From Pelecanus crispus (Eukaryota; Chordata; Aves; Pelecaniformes; Pelecanidae), in assembly GCF_030463565.1 (NCBI RefSeq), contig NC_134643.1, positions 2,180,001 through 2,244,000 on the forward strand: a DNA stretch of 64,000 bases, written 5' to 3'. A program made the translations under genes and the position numbers. Numbering within the stretch: the first letter of the stretch is position 1; each line of letters opens with the position of its first letter. The notes beneath the pieces are model-generated. The model saw nothing but the letters and a program-made list of their open reading frames with translations. It was not told the origin of the DNA and made no database searches. Positions 13,901 through 26,930 of this stretch are shown here, in pieces.

Positions 13901-16868
13901 GCTCCTCACAAGACATCTACTGCTATCCTCAATGAAACCTGTGCCCACCACTGCTACTTAGAAGGAAGGCTGGTAACTAACTTCCTGCTGTTCCTGATTA
14001 GCTGAACTCTGGTATTTCCCAATGTAGTCTCTACCCTCTACAGTAGATGACATAATCATTCTTCCGTACCTTTCAAATTCTTCTGTTCTTGTACTCCCTT
14101 GCCTGCCTTTACTTGTTGTTTCTTGCACTACACATGCAAGATTCAGTCCTTTGAGAAAGGCCATCTTTATGTTGTTTCAGTTTCCTCTGATCACACAGGA
14201 TATAGTGAAGACATGCAGAGTCTCCTAAAATTAAGGTAACTGAGGTAGATGCCTGGGTAGTCTCTCACTTGCATGATTTCAGTATAATGATTCTCCTCAT
14301 TTGGAGTCTGTCAGTTCTCCCCTGGTCAGATCAGCAGGACTGTAAGGATTAGTTGCTTTTTCTTGGCCTTTCCCTACAAAAGCAGCAAGGCCCTTTTTAT
14401 AGAGCTCTTCTTTACATGTTAGTCTTCCTACAAGACCAACAGTACCACTGATTTTTATCTCTTCTTTTTCGACAGCAGATTCCAGGAGATCAGCAATCAT
14501 AACCAGCAGCTGTTAAACTTGCTCAAGGGATCTGGAAACATGTGTAGTCTGCAGTGAGAGGGCACGAAGCAGACATTTTGTAGGCTCTATTACACTGTTG
14601 CTTGCAATTGCAGGAAACACTACCTCTGTGCTCTATTCCTATCCAAGTAAGAAATGTAGGTGTTAACATAATTTGTTATTTTGGAAAGAATATTTTACCA
14701 ATCCGCCTCTTAGAAACCAGGAAAGCAATACCAATCTCTGCTGCAAGTGCATTTGACTAAGTGCTTTTTTTTTTTTTCTTAAGAACTACTGCAGCTACTC
14801 ACAAGTAAAAAATGGGGAAGAGCGAGGTCTTCTCCTCATCACACTGAATCATGTCATTGCTGTGGGCTCATACCAACCTTTGCCCGATACCTTGGTCAGA
14901 AGCAAGACCAGTCAGAAGAGACAGCTAAGAACAGTTAAGAACATCCCTTATTGTAGCAAAGATACCTTCAGCACACACAAAGATGACTTCACTGGGTGCA
15001 AAAGGACTGAAGGGATTATATTTACAGGAGAGATGCTATCGTTATCTTTTGACTCGCAGGACTAAAGTTGGCCAGGCTCGACAGTAATATCCTGTCGTCA
15101 TCCACTGCGAGTTACTTATCTGAAGGGAGCATTCTGCAAGGCATCTGTGATGAGCTTGCCCTGAAAATATTAATTGAAGCAGTAATAGCTGGGCTTAAGC
15201 AACTGGATGTTGAGGATAATGATTTGTGAGTGAAGATAATTATTTGGTAAGCATAGCATGACTTCTGTTTTACAACACAATAACAAGGAGGCTATCATCA
15301 GCATATAGTAATTAAGAGACTGGTGCTGCCTACAATCAACATTCACATAGAGGGATGTTGAGAGTGCTGAAATATTTTAATAGGTTTTAGTAACTGGCTG
15401 GTGGTACTTGCCATGTAGGTTGGGAAAGCAGCAGTACCATGGTTTAGAAAAAGCAAGTTCTGAATGATTTTATAGGTCATTCCTTCTTCCTCCAACCCTT
15501 GTGTATGAGAAATTTAATTCATTTCCAACATCTCCAAGCACTGAGAAACACCAAGTTGCAATGGGAGCACACTGGCGCTGGAAGAACATTCCCACAGGCA
15601 CTACCAGCATTTCCTAGAGATACTTGTTCAGATGCCAATGGAAGTACATGAAGCATATACTTCAGCTTGTGTTATTAATTCTGCCTGTGTTTTAACACAA
15701 AACCAAAAAACTCAGGAACTATTTCCAGAGCTGTGCAACTGACTAGTCAGGTATGCTCAGATCTTTTGTCCCTTGCAGAAAAACACCAGGTACAAGACAG
15801 TTGCCCTGCACCAATAGTTATTGATAGGTGCCCAGTAAGGTCACGATTTCATTCCAGTTTGCTACAACAACATCATACTGGATTTTAATAAATCCTCTGA
15901 CACTCGAAGTGTAGAGAAAGATAAAGACGACCTTAAAATGGCACTAGCTATTTCACTGAAAAACAATCTATATAGGAAGAAAAGTGTCACAAGATCACTG
16001 CTATCAGTGTAAAGCCTCTCAGTTTTGGGGATACTTTGTTCCCAGCCCTCTCCCAGTTGCTGAAACATTGTGGAGTTCTTGTGCAAAGGACAGCTGAGGA
16101 GAAGCACAAGCAACAAAGTACACAAGTGGGGTTCTAACCCTTAAAAAACCCCAAGCCCTTATTTGATTTTTATGAATGACTGCCAAAGTATTGGCATTCT
16201 CTTACAGTAACTTCATGCCAAAATATGGACACACAATTTAGGATACTACGGCTACTGCAGCGTTACCAGTCTCCTATGAGCTGTGCGTTTGAGGAAGGAC
16301 AACTGACTGAAGTGGTTGCACATAAACCTTGAACACATTCAGACCCAGACACTCAAAGCCTGCTTTTGGAATAAAAGAGTGGTAATAGGAGAGCCTCTAG
16401 GCATTTTCTGAAAGCTACACTGTAGCTTCCAATTATGTTCAAGTGATGCATTTTAATAGCTACCTTCTTCAGTGGAGTAAAAGTTTCCATTTGTGCTAAC
16501 TTTGACATGATAATAGGAAGGAAAAGTGTATGTTTGCACTCTTCATTACTATTTTACCAGCCCAAGAAACTCTGATGGAATATAGGCTTTAATCACAACA
16601 GAGATCAAGAGCAAACAAACATTCATTTCAGAAAAGCCATAATTAGGGAGAAGAAAGGAGAGAGCCATCACCATCAAAAACACTTGGCCTTCACAGCAGA
16701 GTGTTAGGTCACTGGCCAAACAACTGACTTGAAATAGTTTAAATGTGTATAGTGAATAAAGAAAAGCCAATTGAAGAGTTTACTGCAGATTGTGAAGAAC
16801 AAGTGGGTGATCAGGGATGATTTTAAAAAGAGTTTGTTTTTTTTAATATGTAAACATATAATTCAGGA

Positions 16869-16890
16869 AGGACTCTCTCTCTCTCTCTCC
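16869..16890. repeat. CT-dinucleotide microsatellite
   Basis: A short run of CT repeats in intronic DNA. Nothing else of note is visible around it. Confidence 0.7.
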
Positions 16891-17607
16891 AGATGCCTCC
16901 TTAAAAACCCATCCTTCTCCCCTGTGGACAACCAGCTTCTTCACTCCTGTTTCTGCTACATTCCTGTTCTTCTTGACAAACCTCCTGCACAGGCCGCAGC
17001 GAAGGGTCTCACTTCACATTACACCTCTCCACTGTGACTGCAAGCTGCCACCAAAAAAGGCCACCTTTCTCCCTTCCTCCCAGCCAGATCCCTGCAAGCC
17101 TAATTCAGCAATCCTGTGGCCATAGGGAAAGGTGGTTCAGCTGCTGATTTAATGTAAATGTCACTTTTTTGGGGTGTAGGTTCAGCAGAAATCCAACTAC
17201 CCCGTTCACCCTGCAGCCACACAGTGACCGGGACTGCTGCAAGGAAAGCAGCAGCAGTGGACCTGGTTTGGGGAACCCAGACCCCACCTTTGGCAGCAGT
17301 TTGCGGTTGCACCATCTGTGAGAAAACACAAAACCAGACTCTTGGCTCTTCTCCAACACCTGCTACTCTACCAAGCTCCTTTGTCAGCCCCATCCATTGA
17401 TCACACCAGACAGAAGCCATTTGTCCTTGCTTTCTCAAGTCAACGCTGGTCAACCTGCTTCAGACCACCTTTTGCTCAGGGGTTTACTGTGATACCACCC
17501 TTGCTTACACAACTTGATAACTGAGCATCTTTTCCACCTTCCACCCCAATGTGACCTACATAAAAACACTAGTTTCTTCTAATCCTTCCATACAAAGTCA
17601 GCCAGTT

Positions 17608-17627
17608 AATTGGGATTAATCCCAATT
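17608..17627. other. Perfect 20-bp palindrome with back-to-back GGATTA/TAATCC
   Basis: The left arm AATTGGGATT is exactly reverse-complementary to the right arm AATCCCAATT with no spacer. The centre holds two overlapping K50-homeodomain-type half sites (GGATTA and TAATCC, as bound by OTX, CRX and PITX proteins). A regulatory role is inference only. Confidence 0.6.
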
Positions 17628-19962
17628 GAATAACTACCAAGAAGTGACAGTTACAATTAAAATATTTACAAGTATATGAATAAGTACAATCAACTGTGAC
17701 TCTCTTCCCTTCCCACTGCAAATAGCTTGTCTCAAAGTGACACATCGCTGTCTCTTGTTCAGAATTGCACTGTCTTTACAAGGTCTGGGACCCCAGGTGC
17801 CAAGCAAGTACCAACAGATCACAGAACAGGCACAACACTGCCTATGAATCACAGGATCAGTGGTTGCAAAGACCTGTGGCTCTGTGCTACCAAAGATGCA
17901 GACGCTCAAGAAGGGGAGCATGAGGTAGGGCTTTAGTTAGATGTGTGATTTGACAGCCCACCTCCATCCTCAGAAGCTTGGCACAGCAGTACTCCAACCT
18001 TGCACGATCGCCTCCGGGTGCTTCTGCAGTATGAAAGCTACAGAATATTTCTAGATATTGGAGCGAACAGTTGACTCTGGACAAAGATAAAAAAGTTTTG
18101 CAAGCTCCAGGCTTGCCTGGGGCTAGAGGGTACCTGTCTCCTCCCAGCCGGGTGCTGGGCCATCCCAGCTGGAGGGAGCTCCTCCAGAGCCAGCCTCCAC
18201 ACCGACTCATGCAGCTTGGCAAAAGATGTATGCAAGATGCAAGCCGGGGTTAGATAGTGTCTGGGGCAGGAGAGAGGACTCACTGTTTTATTTATGTGTG
18301 TTACCTCAGAAGAGATAACATGCCCCTGAGCTGTCAGCTTCACCTGGATTTACCTTGAGACTAGATAAACTATGAAGTTGGGAATAAGATTACAGAGCAA
18401 ACAAACCCCAAAGCAAAGTTGCTTTTATCTGTCCCAGAAGCCTACCTGCAATTTTTTTGTTGCCTTCTAGCTGCCAGAGCTGGGGGGAGAAAGCTCAGAG
18501 AAACACTCATCCAGCAACTAGTAATGCATTCTGATTCTGGGTCAGAAACTAGCTGGCAAGAGAGAGAATGCGTTCTTGGTAAACCCACTCCTCATTTCCC
18601 CTTTGGGACTGCTCTTCTTTGGGCATACTCTGTATCTTCTTCTCCCTCTGTTCAACAGAGCAATTACCTCTCATGTTTATACCTTAAACCTGATTCACAT
18701 TGCTGTGCAAGAGCTACAGTTGTGTTGCTGATAGGGGAAACAGATGAATGGAAAATTATAAGATGTTAAAGCAGTCCCCAGATCAGAGCTATCAGGGGAA
18801 ATACTCACCGTTCATAACTGTGTGAAGTCACTGTCTCTAGCATGCTATCAACTGTCTCCTCCCTTTTTAGACACAACTCTGGCATTACACACACAAGGGG
18901 CTGACTACAAATACTCTGTCCAAACCACATCCCTTCACACCTCTCTGGCCACATACTCCTCTTTTGGAAGCATTAGGAATTCTCTAGCATCACAGAAATG
19001 AAACTTGATGCTTTCTACAGAAGTTAAACGAATGCTTAAAAAAACCCTCACTGAAACAGCAGATTTGAGACTACTCAGGAATGTTGTAGCCATGAGAGTC
19101 TAAGCATATAAAAGCAAGGCAGGGTCTGCAAGAGGACACATCTAATAAAGGATATTACCTCGCCCTCAAACATTGCTGAATGTATTTCGTGTATTCATAG
19201 TCTTTCAGTCAGAGGCCTCAGGCCTGCAACCGGAGCTCCATTTCTACCCGGACAGATATTTGACTAAAATCAGGCTGGTGGGCAGAGGACTCCTCCTCCA
19301 GGGTCAGATTACAGGGCTGGAGACAAAAGCTTTTTCATGCATGTGTGTGCACACACTCACAAGGTTAAGGCAAATCAACAGGGGGAGTGAGGTATTTATC
19401 GTGCGTATGTTTAAATATATTTATGTTCTAGCACAAAAGTGCTTGCTCAGGGAGCAGGGGAAGCCTTTGCTTAAAGTGCTCCATGTGGCTTTCCTGGAGG
19501 CCCAGCTGAATTCAACCCCCCAGCTCATGATTTTCTGTTAAGAGCAGCCCTGCGTAGCAGGCTGGCTGTTCAGACCACAAACACAGCGCAAACAGTTGGA
19601 GCTCTTTCCTGTCCCAGCCCAGAGACTCAAGTACTGATCCTGCCCGCAACAGGTGGGTAGATGCAGTCACCATTAACAAGGCAAAAAATCACACACTAAC
19701 CTATACCAGCCCATGCAAGGTTAGACTGGCTTACAGCTCAGGAATTGAGCACAGCAACCAGGCCACTCGAACATAAGACACAGATTTTGCATATTTGGCT
19801 AAAGTGGTTTTAAAACAAACAACACCTGCTTCCAGGTTGTGTGTTTTTTTTTTTTAAAAAAAAAACCCAAACCAACCCTGTCCCTCTGTCCTAGTTTGCC
19901 ACTTCCCCAACAGCTAAAGGGATTAAACAATTTATATTCTGTTATTAGTGGTTTGCAGCAAG

Positions 19963-20559
19963 ATGGTTGGCTGTGTATTACTAGGGTGGCAAAAAACCAC
20001 AGCAAGCAGGTCAAACGATGCCAGTTAGTATTTGCAAGACCCCATCCGCATACTGGGTCCAGCTTTGAGCCTCCCAGTACAAGAAATAACAACTGTCCAG
20101 CTGAGGGCAAACAAAATGGTGTTGGGGCTGAAGCATGGGATTAATGAGGAGAGACTGACAGCGGGTTCACTCAGCCTGGGGAAGAGAAGGCAAAGGCAGG
20201 GGGGGTGTCTAACCGTTGGCTACAACTATCTAAAAAGGGGGTAGAGAGAAGACAGAGACAGGCCCTTCTTGGGCACACACAGCAGAATGGAAAGAGGCAA
20301 CATGCACAAGCTGCAGCAAGGAAAATATCCCACTAGATGGAAGGAAAAATATTTTCCCCCACAACAAGTGTGGTCAAACTCTGGAAAGGGGACCCAGAGA
20401 GGTAAGAAAATCTCTGTCCTTGGAGGTTTCTGAAGCTTACCTGGCCAATGCTCAGAGCAACCTGACCTAAATTTGAAGTTGGCCTTGCTTTGAGCAGAAG
20501 TTGGACTGGAGACCTCCCAGAAGTCCCTTCCAGTTAAAGTTTTACATTATTCTGTGAAA
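19963..20559 (+). mobile_element. CR1 LINE fragment (5'-truncated, 3' end)
   Basis: From about 19963 the sequence follows the 3' part of avian CR1 in order. It shows the 'GGCTGTGTATTA...GTGGC' block, the 'GGGGCTGAAGCATGGGATTAATGAGGAGAGACTGA' region in divergent form, 'GAAGAGAAGGCAAAGGC', then 'GTGGTCAAACTCTGGAA', 'CCAGAGAGGTAAG', 'CCTTGGAGGTTTCTGAAG', 'GAGCAACCTGACCT', 'GGACTGGAGACCTCC', and a terminal ATTCTGTGA. These are the end of the second reading frame and the 3' UTR of CR1. It is 5'-truncated, as usual for CR1, and moderately diverged. Confidence 0.88.
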
Positions 20560-22049
20560 AAGCCTCAAGACAGCAGCTTCTTGAATTGCTCTACCTACAT
20601 CACAAGACCACATCTAGGTGCCGAGCTGGCATCATCTTGCTTCTGAGTCTCCAGATGAAGGTTTAATACATACATGTCTTATCTGCATAAACTCCTTTCC
20701 CAGTTTTATCACACTTTCCCTGGGCCTCTCCACACAGACAAGCCTTACAAAGGAATGCACAACCATCCCAGAAACTGAGCCAGTGTGTTTCATCGCCTCA
20801 CCGAATCACTGAAGCTTTCAATTATGCTACGCTTTTCAAGTGCCGTAATTAGGGAACTACAATTTGATCTTCAAGATGATACTGCAGCATGGTGCTATGA
20901 AAACATTTATTTTTAAAAGTTCATTAAAAAGTTTTGCCATCCAGAACACACAATGGTTACTAAACCCAGCCATTATGAAAACCAAGCTCACCAACATTTA
21001 CCTTGCTTTGATTTAAGTCACCTAATAAAGAACATCCACTCCAGCCTGTGGGGAATTTCACCAGGTTTCAAAACAAGGGACTGCCCCGGTCATCTTCCTC
21101 TCACTCATTCCCATGGCACAAATGAGGCTGGAGGAAGAGCAGGAGCATCTCTCACCACTCCAGCCCAAGCAGCTGACAGGCTGGGATGCGAAGGGCTGCA
21201 ACTCCCCATCACCCATCAGGTGCAAAGAATGAGGACAGTGAGGAAAAGACCTTGATCACATCGGGGGGTGAACTTCTGCCCAAATACAGCTTATGGAAGT
21301 AGAAACTGGGCTGAGGTAACTAGAGCCACTTTTGTCAGAAATGGGTGGTTTCTACATCACCTGCATGCTTGGAGAAGTAATTTCCTAACCTTGAGGGCAA
21401 CAGAAAACACAAACCTCTGCTGATCAATCTGGGTTTGTCTAGATACCAGTCAGCAGGAGATGGGTCACTCAGGGGTCAGCTGCTGATAGGGCAGGAGCTG
21501 CTTATAAACACATCCAAGTATCATTATTGGGGTCAACACAGATAAGCTGATCTTCAGGTTAACTTAAGAAGTAACAGTTGCTTTCACAGGGTGGTCTTGG
21601 GAAAGTCTCCCAAGTTCAACATATCAAAGTAACACTAATAGATGGCACGCACACACAGAGGGATTTAAAAATCAGAATAAAAGCCAGGACTGACACTGGA
21701 GCTTAGGCGAGTCTCCCCATGCCCAGGAGAGGGAATTGATCCGGTGTTATGGCCTGCAGAGATCCTGGTGGCTCAGCCAATCTCTCTAAGGGATGTAAAA
21801 GACACCTCATCTCCAAAGCGTTCCCACCCCGTGGAGCCACAAAATCCTCTCCTCCTTCTGCCAAACTGATGTGGGCTGTAGGCAGTCCACCAGCCACTCC
21901 CACAAGAGATGAGGGAGGAGGAAAGTCTTTGCACGAAAGCCTAGGGATAGTTTGGCATGCAGGGGTGGAGACAGGAGCAGCTTACCCCCTTATGGGACAG
22001 GAACAGGCAGAGAAACCGTTTATGACCTGAGGAATGTCCCTCCTCACTC

Positions 22050-22475
22050 TTACCATATAAGATGGGGCACTGGTGGGCCCTTTGCCTAATTACAGGGTAC
22101 TCGGGGATACCCTAAACTCACGGACACGTTAACATCATAAGACAGGAGGGAAAGCCTGCCGGGAGTGGGCAGAGGGTTGTCCTCCGTTATAGGACACAGA
22201 GGGAGGCGTCCCCTACAACCAGGGCGGGGGGGAAGAAGTGTCCATCTCATAAGGTAGGAGGGCAAGGAGCCCCCTACAGCCTGGAGAAGAGGAATTCCCC
22301 TTATGAGATAGGAGGGGAGTCGCGTACAGCAGAAGTGAGGGAATTTTCCTTGTAAGATAGGAGGGGGAGGGGTCCCCCACAGCCTGCCGGGGGGTTCCCT
22401 TTACAAGGGAAGAGGGCGTAGAGTCCCCTGCAGCCTGAGGGGAGGACCCTCTGTATAAGACAGGAGAACGGTGGG
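22050..22475. repeat. Degenerate ~55-bp minisatellite (about 8 units)
   Basis: An anchor of the form TTATAAGATAGGAGGG recurs near 22054, 22133, 22188, 22245, 22302, 22352, 22401 and 22455. The anchors are separated by GC-rich spacers ending in GTCCCCTACAGCCTG-like sequence. Units are about 50-57 bp and clearly diverged. The array ends about 100 bp downstream of the NET1 exon 1 splice donor and explains the open frames seen here on both strands. Confidence 0.8.
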
Positions 22476-23200
22476 GTCCCCCTTTGCGGGGCGCGCACGA
22501 CCCAGGGGGAACCGCGGGCCACTGGCAGGGCTTCAGCCCCCGACGGGGGGACAGGGAGGGATCGCGGCTCCTACCGGCTGCAGGAGGCGGCCGAGGCGGC
22601 CACACCGGGGGTGCTGTCCGCCGGAGGCGAGCGGCTGGCGCGGGCCCCGGCACTGGCCCTGCCCCGTCTCCGCCGAGGGGGCTTCTGGCCCATGGGCTCT
22701 GCTTCCATAGTGACAGGTCGCGACGGGGAAGGCGGAGACAGGACCAAGCCTCACCGCTTCCGCTCGGCGGATAATGGCGGCGGCAGTAGCGGCGGCGGCG
22801 AACCGGCGGTTTGAAAATGGCGGCGGTAGCGGCGGCGGCCAATCAGCGCGGCGGGCGGGGCGTGTTGCTAGGAGAAGGGGCGGGGCGAGCGAGGGGCGGG
22901 GCTCTGAGGGAAGAGGGACGGCGGGGGGCGGCTGTCGCCCCCCAAAGGGCGCAGCGCCCCCTAGTGTCCCGCGGCGTGGGAGGACCCCCGCTGGGGGTGG
23001 AAACTGAGGCACGGAGCCGTTGTGCCCGGCCGTCGCCAGCCATCTCCGTCCCGACCGGCGCTGTGCTCCCTCTTCTCCCGTCCTCCGTCCTTCCCTTCAG
23101 CCTTTCCTCCTCAGCGAACGCAAGGCCAGCACCCCACGGCCCCCGGGGAGCGCGGCAACGTCCTAGTCCCCGTCGGAGGGAGGCAGAAATCAACAAAGTG
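22450..23200. promoter_or_regulatory. NET1: CpG-island promoter of NET1
   Basis: This is the only long CpG-dense, GC-rich block in the window. It contains several GC boxes (for example around 22852-22863 and 22877-22903), a CCAAT box at 22839-22843, two YY1-type AATGGCGGC motifs (near 22773 and 22817) and an RFX-like GTTGCTAGG at 22864-22872. There is no TATA box in sight, so dispersed initiation is expected. The NET1 coding start lies at 22708 on the minus strand, so the start sites should fall between about 22710 and 22900. Divergent transcription to the right is possible, but no gene is seen there. Confidence 0.75.
22575..22708 (-). CDS. NET1: NET1, first coding exon (long isoform), partial gene
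   Basis: NET1 is a Dbl-family (DH-PH) guanine-nucleotide exchange factor for RhoA, partly held in the nucleus by signals in its N-terminus. Only the N-terminal exon is here. The minus-strand ATG (22706-22708, context CACTATGG) opens 44 codons plus two bases, beginning MEAEPMGQKPPRRRRGRAS. The frame then meets the splice donor GTAGGA at 22574, directly followed in frame by a stop. This parallels the human long-isoform start, which also begins ME-E--QK-PR and continues with an arginine-rich basic patch that serves as nuclear-localisation sequence. Position in a CpG island and synteny with TUBAL3 and UCN3 support the call. The DH and PH exons lie left of the window. The donor is not a perfect consensus. 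Confidence 0.72.
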
Positions 23201-26200
23201 TTGGAGGAGAGCCTCCCCCGCCCCCCAAAAGAAAACCCCATACCTCAGAAATGAGCTCAAATCTCAAAAATTTACCTCAAACACCCCCCTCAAAACACAT
23301 ACAAGAGATTTAAATGCGGTGCGAGCTTCGGGGTGTGCCCTGGGTGTGCGCATGGGGTTGAGGCAGCGGCTTCCCTCAGAGAGCTGCCTGCCTGCACCCC
23401 CGGGCCCCTTTTCCCTCTAGCTTTTACAGGGTTTTCCCTCTCTCCAGACGACACGGGATGTACCTGGACCAAACTGGCCCCGTGCAGCATCATAAAACCA
23501 TGTGAAGGAAGGAGGTGGGATTCTCATCTCTCGCTCGCTGGTGCAGGGAGGGTGGGATCTCCCAGGCTGTGGTCCGCCATCCCTGAGCCATGCGCACGAA
23601 ACCGCTGTGTAATCCATTTGCAGCGGGGTCTTCAGTTCTGATAGTGCCGGAGAAAAGCAGACACCTTGGCTAGACAGGCGCTGGCGAGCAAACCCCAGAA
23701 ACTCTGCCTTGAAAAGCGATCAGGAGCCCTCATGGTTCCTCCCGTCCCACTTCAGGTTAAGTGGTGCTTTGAGTAAGACGCTGGGTGAAAGTTTAGATGT
23801 GCTCAGGTGAGGGTATCAGTGGGAAATGTGTCCCACTTGGCTGAGATTTTTCTTTTCCTCCATTTCAGCCCTTTCTCTCTGTGGAAAGTGGCTGCCATGG
23901 AGGGCATGGGGTCTCTGCCCTCATGGGGTAGCAGCCCCAGCCATTCCTGTAAGAGAAGGTGGATTATGGTTTATCATTGCTTATAAATTGGAAGTATCTC
24001 CTCTGGAGTGCAAATCTGCCTTTAGACCAGACAATTTTGGCAGAAAGATCTCCTTTTAACAGTGCTGGCACCCCAGGCAGCTATGCTGGAATGGCCTTTT
24101 AGAGCTTATCATGTTCATTTCAGTCGCAGGTTGATCTCAACTTCTATGTAGCAGTTGGATGAAATGCTTTGAAATCCATTAAAAACCCCACATATGCACA
24201 AGGCATTTCACTGACTTGGCTGTATTTTAGTAATGAATCAGAAATGGATTCTTCAGAGATACTAAAAAAAAGGTCTACCTTTTGAAGTAGAACCTGCAGC
24301 TCGATTCAGAAAAGTAGATGCCCCCTCTTTTAAGCTGAATACAGCAGCCTGCCAAAAGGTTTAACATAACCATATGTGAGACAAAAGATTGGAAGGTTTT
24401 AGAAAGAAGTTGTGCTTCTATTTTGAAATGTACCATTGGGATGGGAGAAAGAGTAAGCACACCCAGTACACCAGTCTTACTCTCAGCAGAGTATGCCAGA
24501 GTTGTCAGACTCAGCACTGATATTATGCCAAGCCTAAGGGAATTAATTTTGCTTATTTTATTCCAGTGTAGACGTCACATGACAAAACTGTGAAGTTTCT
24601 ATTTTTGTTCAAACCTAAACAGTTTAGCAAGTTGTATTGCCTCACTTTGTATTTCATTTATATTGGCTTGTAGTTACTGATAGACATTCATACACTTCAT
24701 CTCCACCAGCCAAATTCTTTCACTTCTTTCCAGTCCTTCTCCACAGCTGTCTCCTACCCCAGAGACCTCCTCTGCTCAGCTGGACCCTGGTTTCTGCAGC
24801 AGCCATCCACAAACTGGTGTACCCTCCTGGTTTTGAAAAGCTTCCAATTTTTCAAGACCTCCTGTTTTTGCATTCTGTAGTGGCTGCAGCTGCACCCCTG
24901 AGCACTGTATCCCCCCCGCAATACAGCAGGCAGTGAGCCATGGACTTATCAAATGACTTTTCCATGTAGTTGGAGAACTCAGCACAGACATTGGTGATCT
25001 GAGGAGGTGCTTGGGGCAGGCCTCCTCTGCTGAAACTCTAGGTATGTAGGTCATGAGGGCAAAGCATATCCGAGGATGCGGTCACCAGGTGTGTCTCTCT
25101 TGGTGAAGTCAATACTGAAGGCTCTGTTAAACCAAGGATGCGATGGAAGAGGATACCACCATGCCAACAAGTTCAAGTGGGATGCTGGGTATCCAGCTTG
25201 CAGTTGGTTGATGTCATAGATCTATGACATGGCCTTCTTGTCTCCTGTGGAGCCTAAGTGTGCCAGGGTGGGGTGGGAGGTCAGCACGGAGCTGCCTGTG
25301 GAAGCTCCCTGTCTTCAATTCGATTTGCAGAGCTACAGCTTGGATCTGAATGACCAGGAACCCTTGCAGGATCCACCAGCAGGCAGTAGAAGGGGGTTCT
25401 GAGAGACTGCTACAGATGAGCATTCAATCAAAATATAGATTTTTGAAGGCCACACTTCATTTGGAGTCAGTCACAATTGGATTTGAGCTGCGGACAGACT
25501 GGGGAGGGAAACATACCCTGAAATCTGAACTCGAGCAGAGTCAGGTCTGCCTTGTTATCGACTTCTGTTACACCCACCTGTCTTTGCCTTTCAGTTACGT
25601 GTTCAAGACAAAGAAAGTCTCCATCTATCTTCAAGCTGCAGAAGCGTGACAGAACTCAGACTGCCTCCCCTCTGCACCCATCGTGCTTTATCTGCCATTT
25701 TGGAAGTCTCATCAGCCAGTGCCCAAATCCAGCATTACCTTCCTAGGGGTGCAACAGTCCCAGACTGTTGGTAGCATCTCCCTTCCCACTGATGTGCGGC
25801 TCACTGTGAAAGTACAGCAGTGGACACCAATCTGAATTTCAGCCGTAGTGAAACATGTTGGCTGGAGACCATAGTAAAAGGGAGGCCAGGTAGCAGTGGA
25901 AAGAGAGGCACAGAGCAGGGAGAAGTAGACTGAAAATCAGAGTCACTGCTACCTTTCTCTAGAAGAGCCTTAAGTCTTTATATTAAATGAATTTAAATTA
26001 CAGAGACTCACCTACAGCTCTCCTTGAACTCACATCCACAGTAGTCACAGGATCTGCTGAACAGTGGAAGAAGACAAAGGGGAACCTCAAAGCATGGGCC
26101 ACAGCTCAGAAGAGGGAAGAACCTCTCATTGTGGGCAGCCAGATTCCTGGTGCCAACATTTTAGGAAAGCTGAGAAGCCAGTCCAGCTCAGGGATCCTTT

Positions 26201-26930
26201 TCATGTCTCTTGTAATCCTCTTTATTAGATTTCCACTGATTTTTGGTGTCTCTCCAGTGACTGGGGGCTCTGGAGCTGGATGGATAGTCTGGACAGCTGC
26301 TCCCCCAGTCCTCTTTCACTAACGAAGGAACCAGAGGAGCTCGTTCATTTGCTTGGTTATGGGAACAGGGTCTTGTGGTTGGACCCCCATGTTCGAGGCA
26401 GTACTGCACTGTCCATCTGCACACCACCCTGTCTGGCAGAGATGGAAATGCAGAACCCCGGCGTAGGACCAGGGAAGAGGCAAACCGAGGTGCTCTGTGA
26501 AAGAAACCTTTTCACAGTTTCCATTCCCTGCTGAGAGGCAGTAGCAACAGCAATGATTTCATCAGAGGAGCCAGAGGCTGCACAAGAAAATCATTCTTGA
26601 TGCTGAGGAGACCTGCCTCTCACACACTCCTCCCTCGCACCGCCATACAGCAGTGCCTATCAGACTGGAGACATCGTGCCCAAGGGGATCCCCAGCTTCT
26701 CATCACAGGCAGCTGGGAGGGCAAGCACTGGGCAGGAAGGGTACGTGACTCTACTAATCAGCACATGAGCAAGAGTCTTCAGCTAGACACACCAGCCTCA
26801 CCCTGTGTCTTCTTCCCCTGACTTAGGCATGAGACTTACCAGCTGCATCGCCCTGATAACTGCTACTTGTGCAGTTTATGTGCTCACCAGAGCTTGGAAT
26901 TTTAATAAACATAAGTGGATTTAGGATGCT
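23201..26930. other. Intergenic, no gene recognised
   Basis: The stretch between the NET1 promoter and the first LTR holds only short open frames without recognisable family features. The one item of note is the perfect palindrome at 25211-25230. No RNA gene or mobile element was identified by eye. Confidence 0.5.
25211..25230. other. Perfect 20-bp palindrome
   Basis: The arm ATGTCATAGA is followed with no spacer by its exact reverse complement TCTATGACAT. The symmetry stops at once on either side (G/G). No function is assigned. Confidence 0.6.

Larger units (their letters stand above)
1..22574 (-). other. NET1: NET1 intron 1 (partial; continues beyond window)
   Basis: This is inferred to be the first intron of NET1 because coding exon 1 (22575-22708, minus strand) ends in a splice donor and no later NET1 exon was recognised to its left. 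I looked on the minus strand for the next exon of the long isoform and for the alternative first exon of the short isoform and saw neither, but an exon-by-exon search by eye is not exhaustive. The stretch is AT-rich, unremarkable non-coding DNA apart from the repeats and palindrome listed separately. Open frames in it are short (113 codons or fewer, apart from one of 208 codons near 8.0-8.6 kb) and match no family I recognise. Confidence 0.55.

Noticed and set aside
17841-17880. GAATCACAGGATCAGTGGTT-like sequence resembling the reverse of a CR1 tail
   Set aside because: The match is too short, and the CR1 body does not continue on either side.
22213-23254. Several Pro/Arg/Ala-rich open frames of 130-209 codons around the NET1 promoter
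   Set aside because: CpG-island DNA lacks AT-rich stop codons, so long frames are expected. Only the 134-bp exon beginning at 22708 has family similarity and a splice donor.
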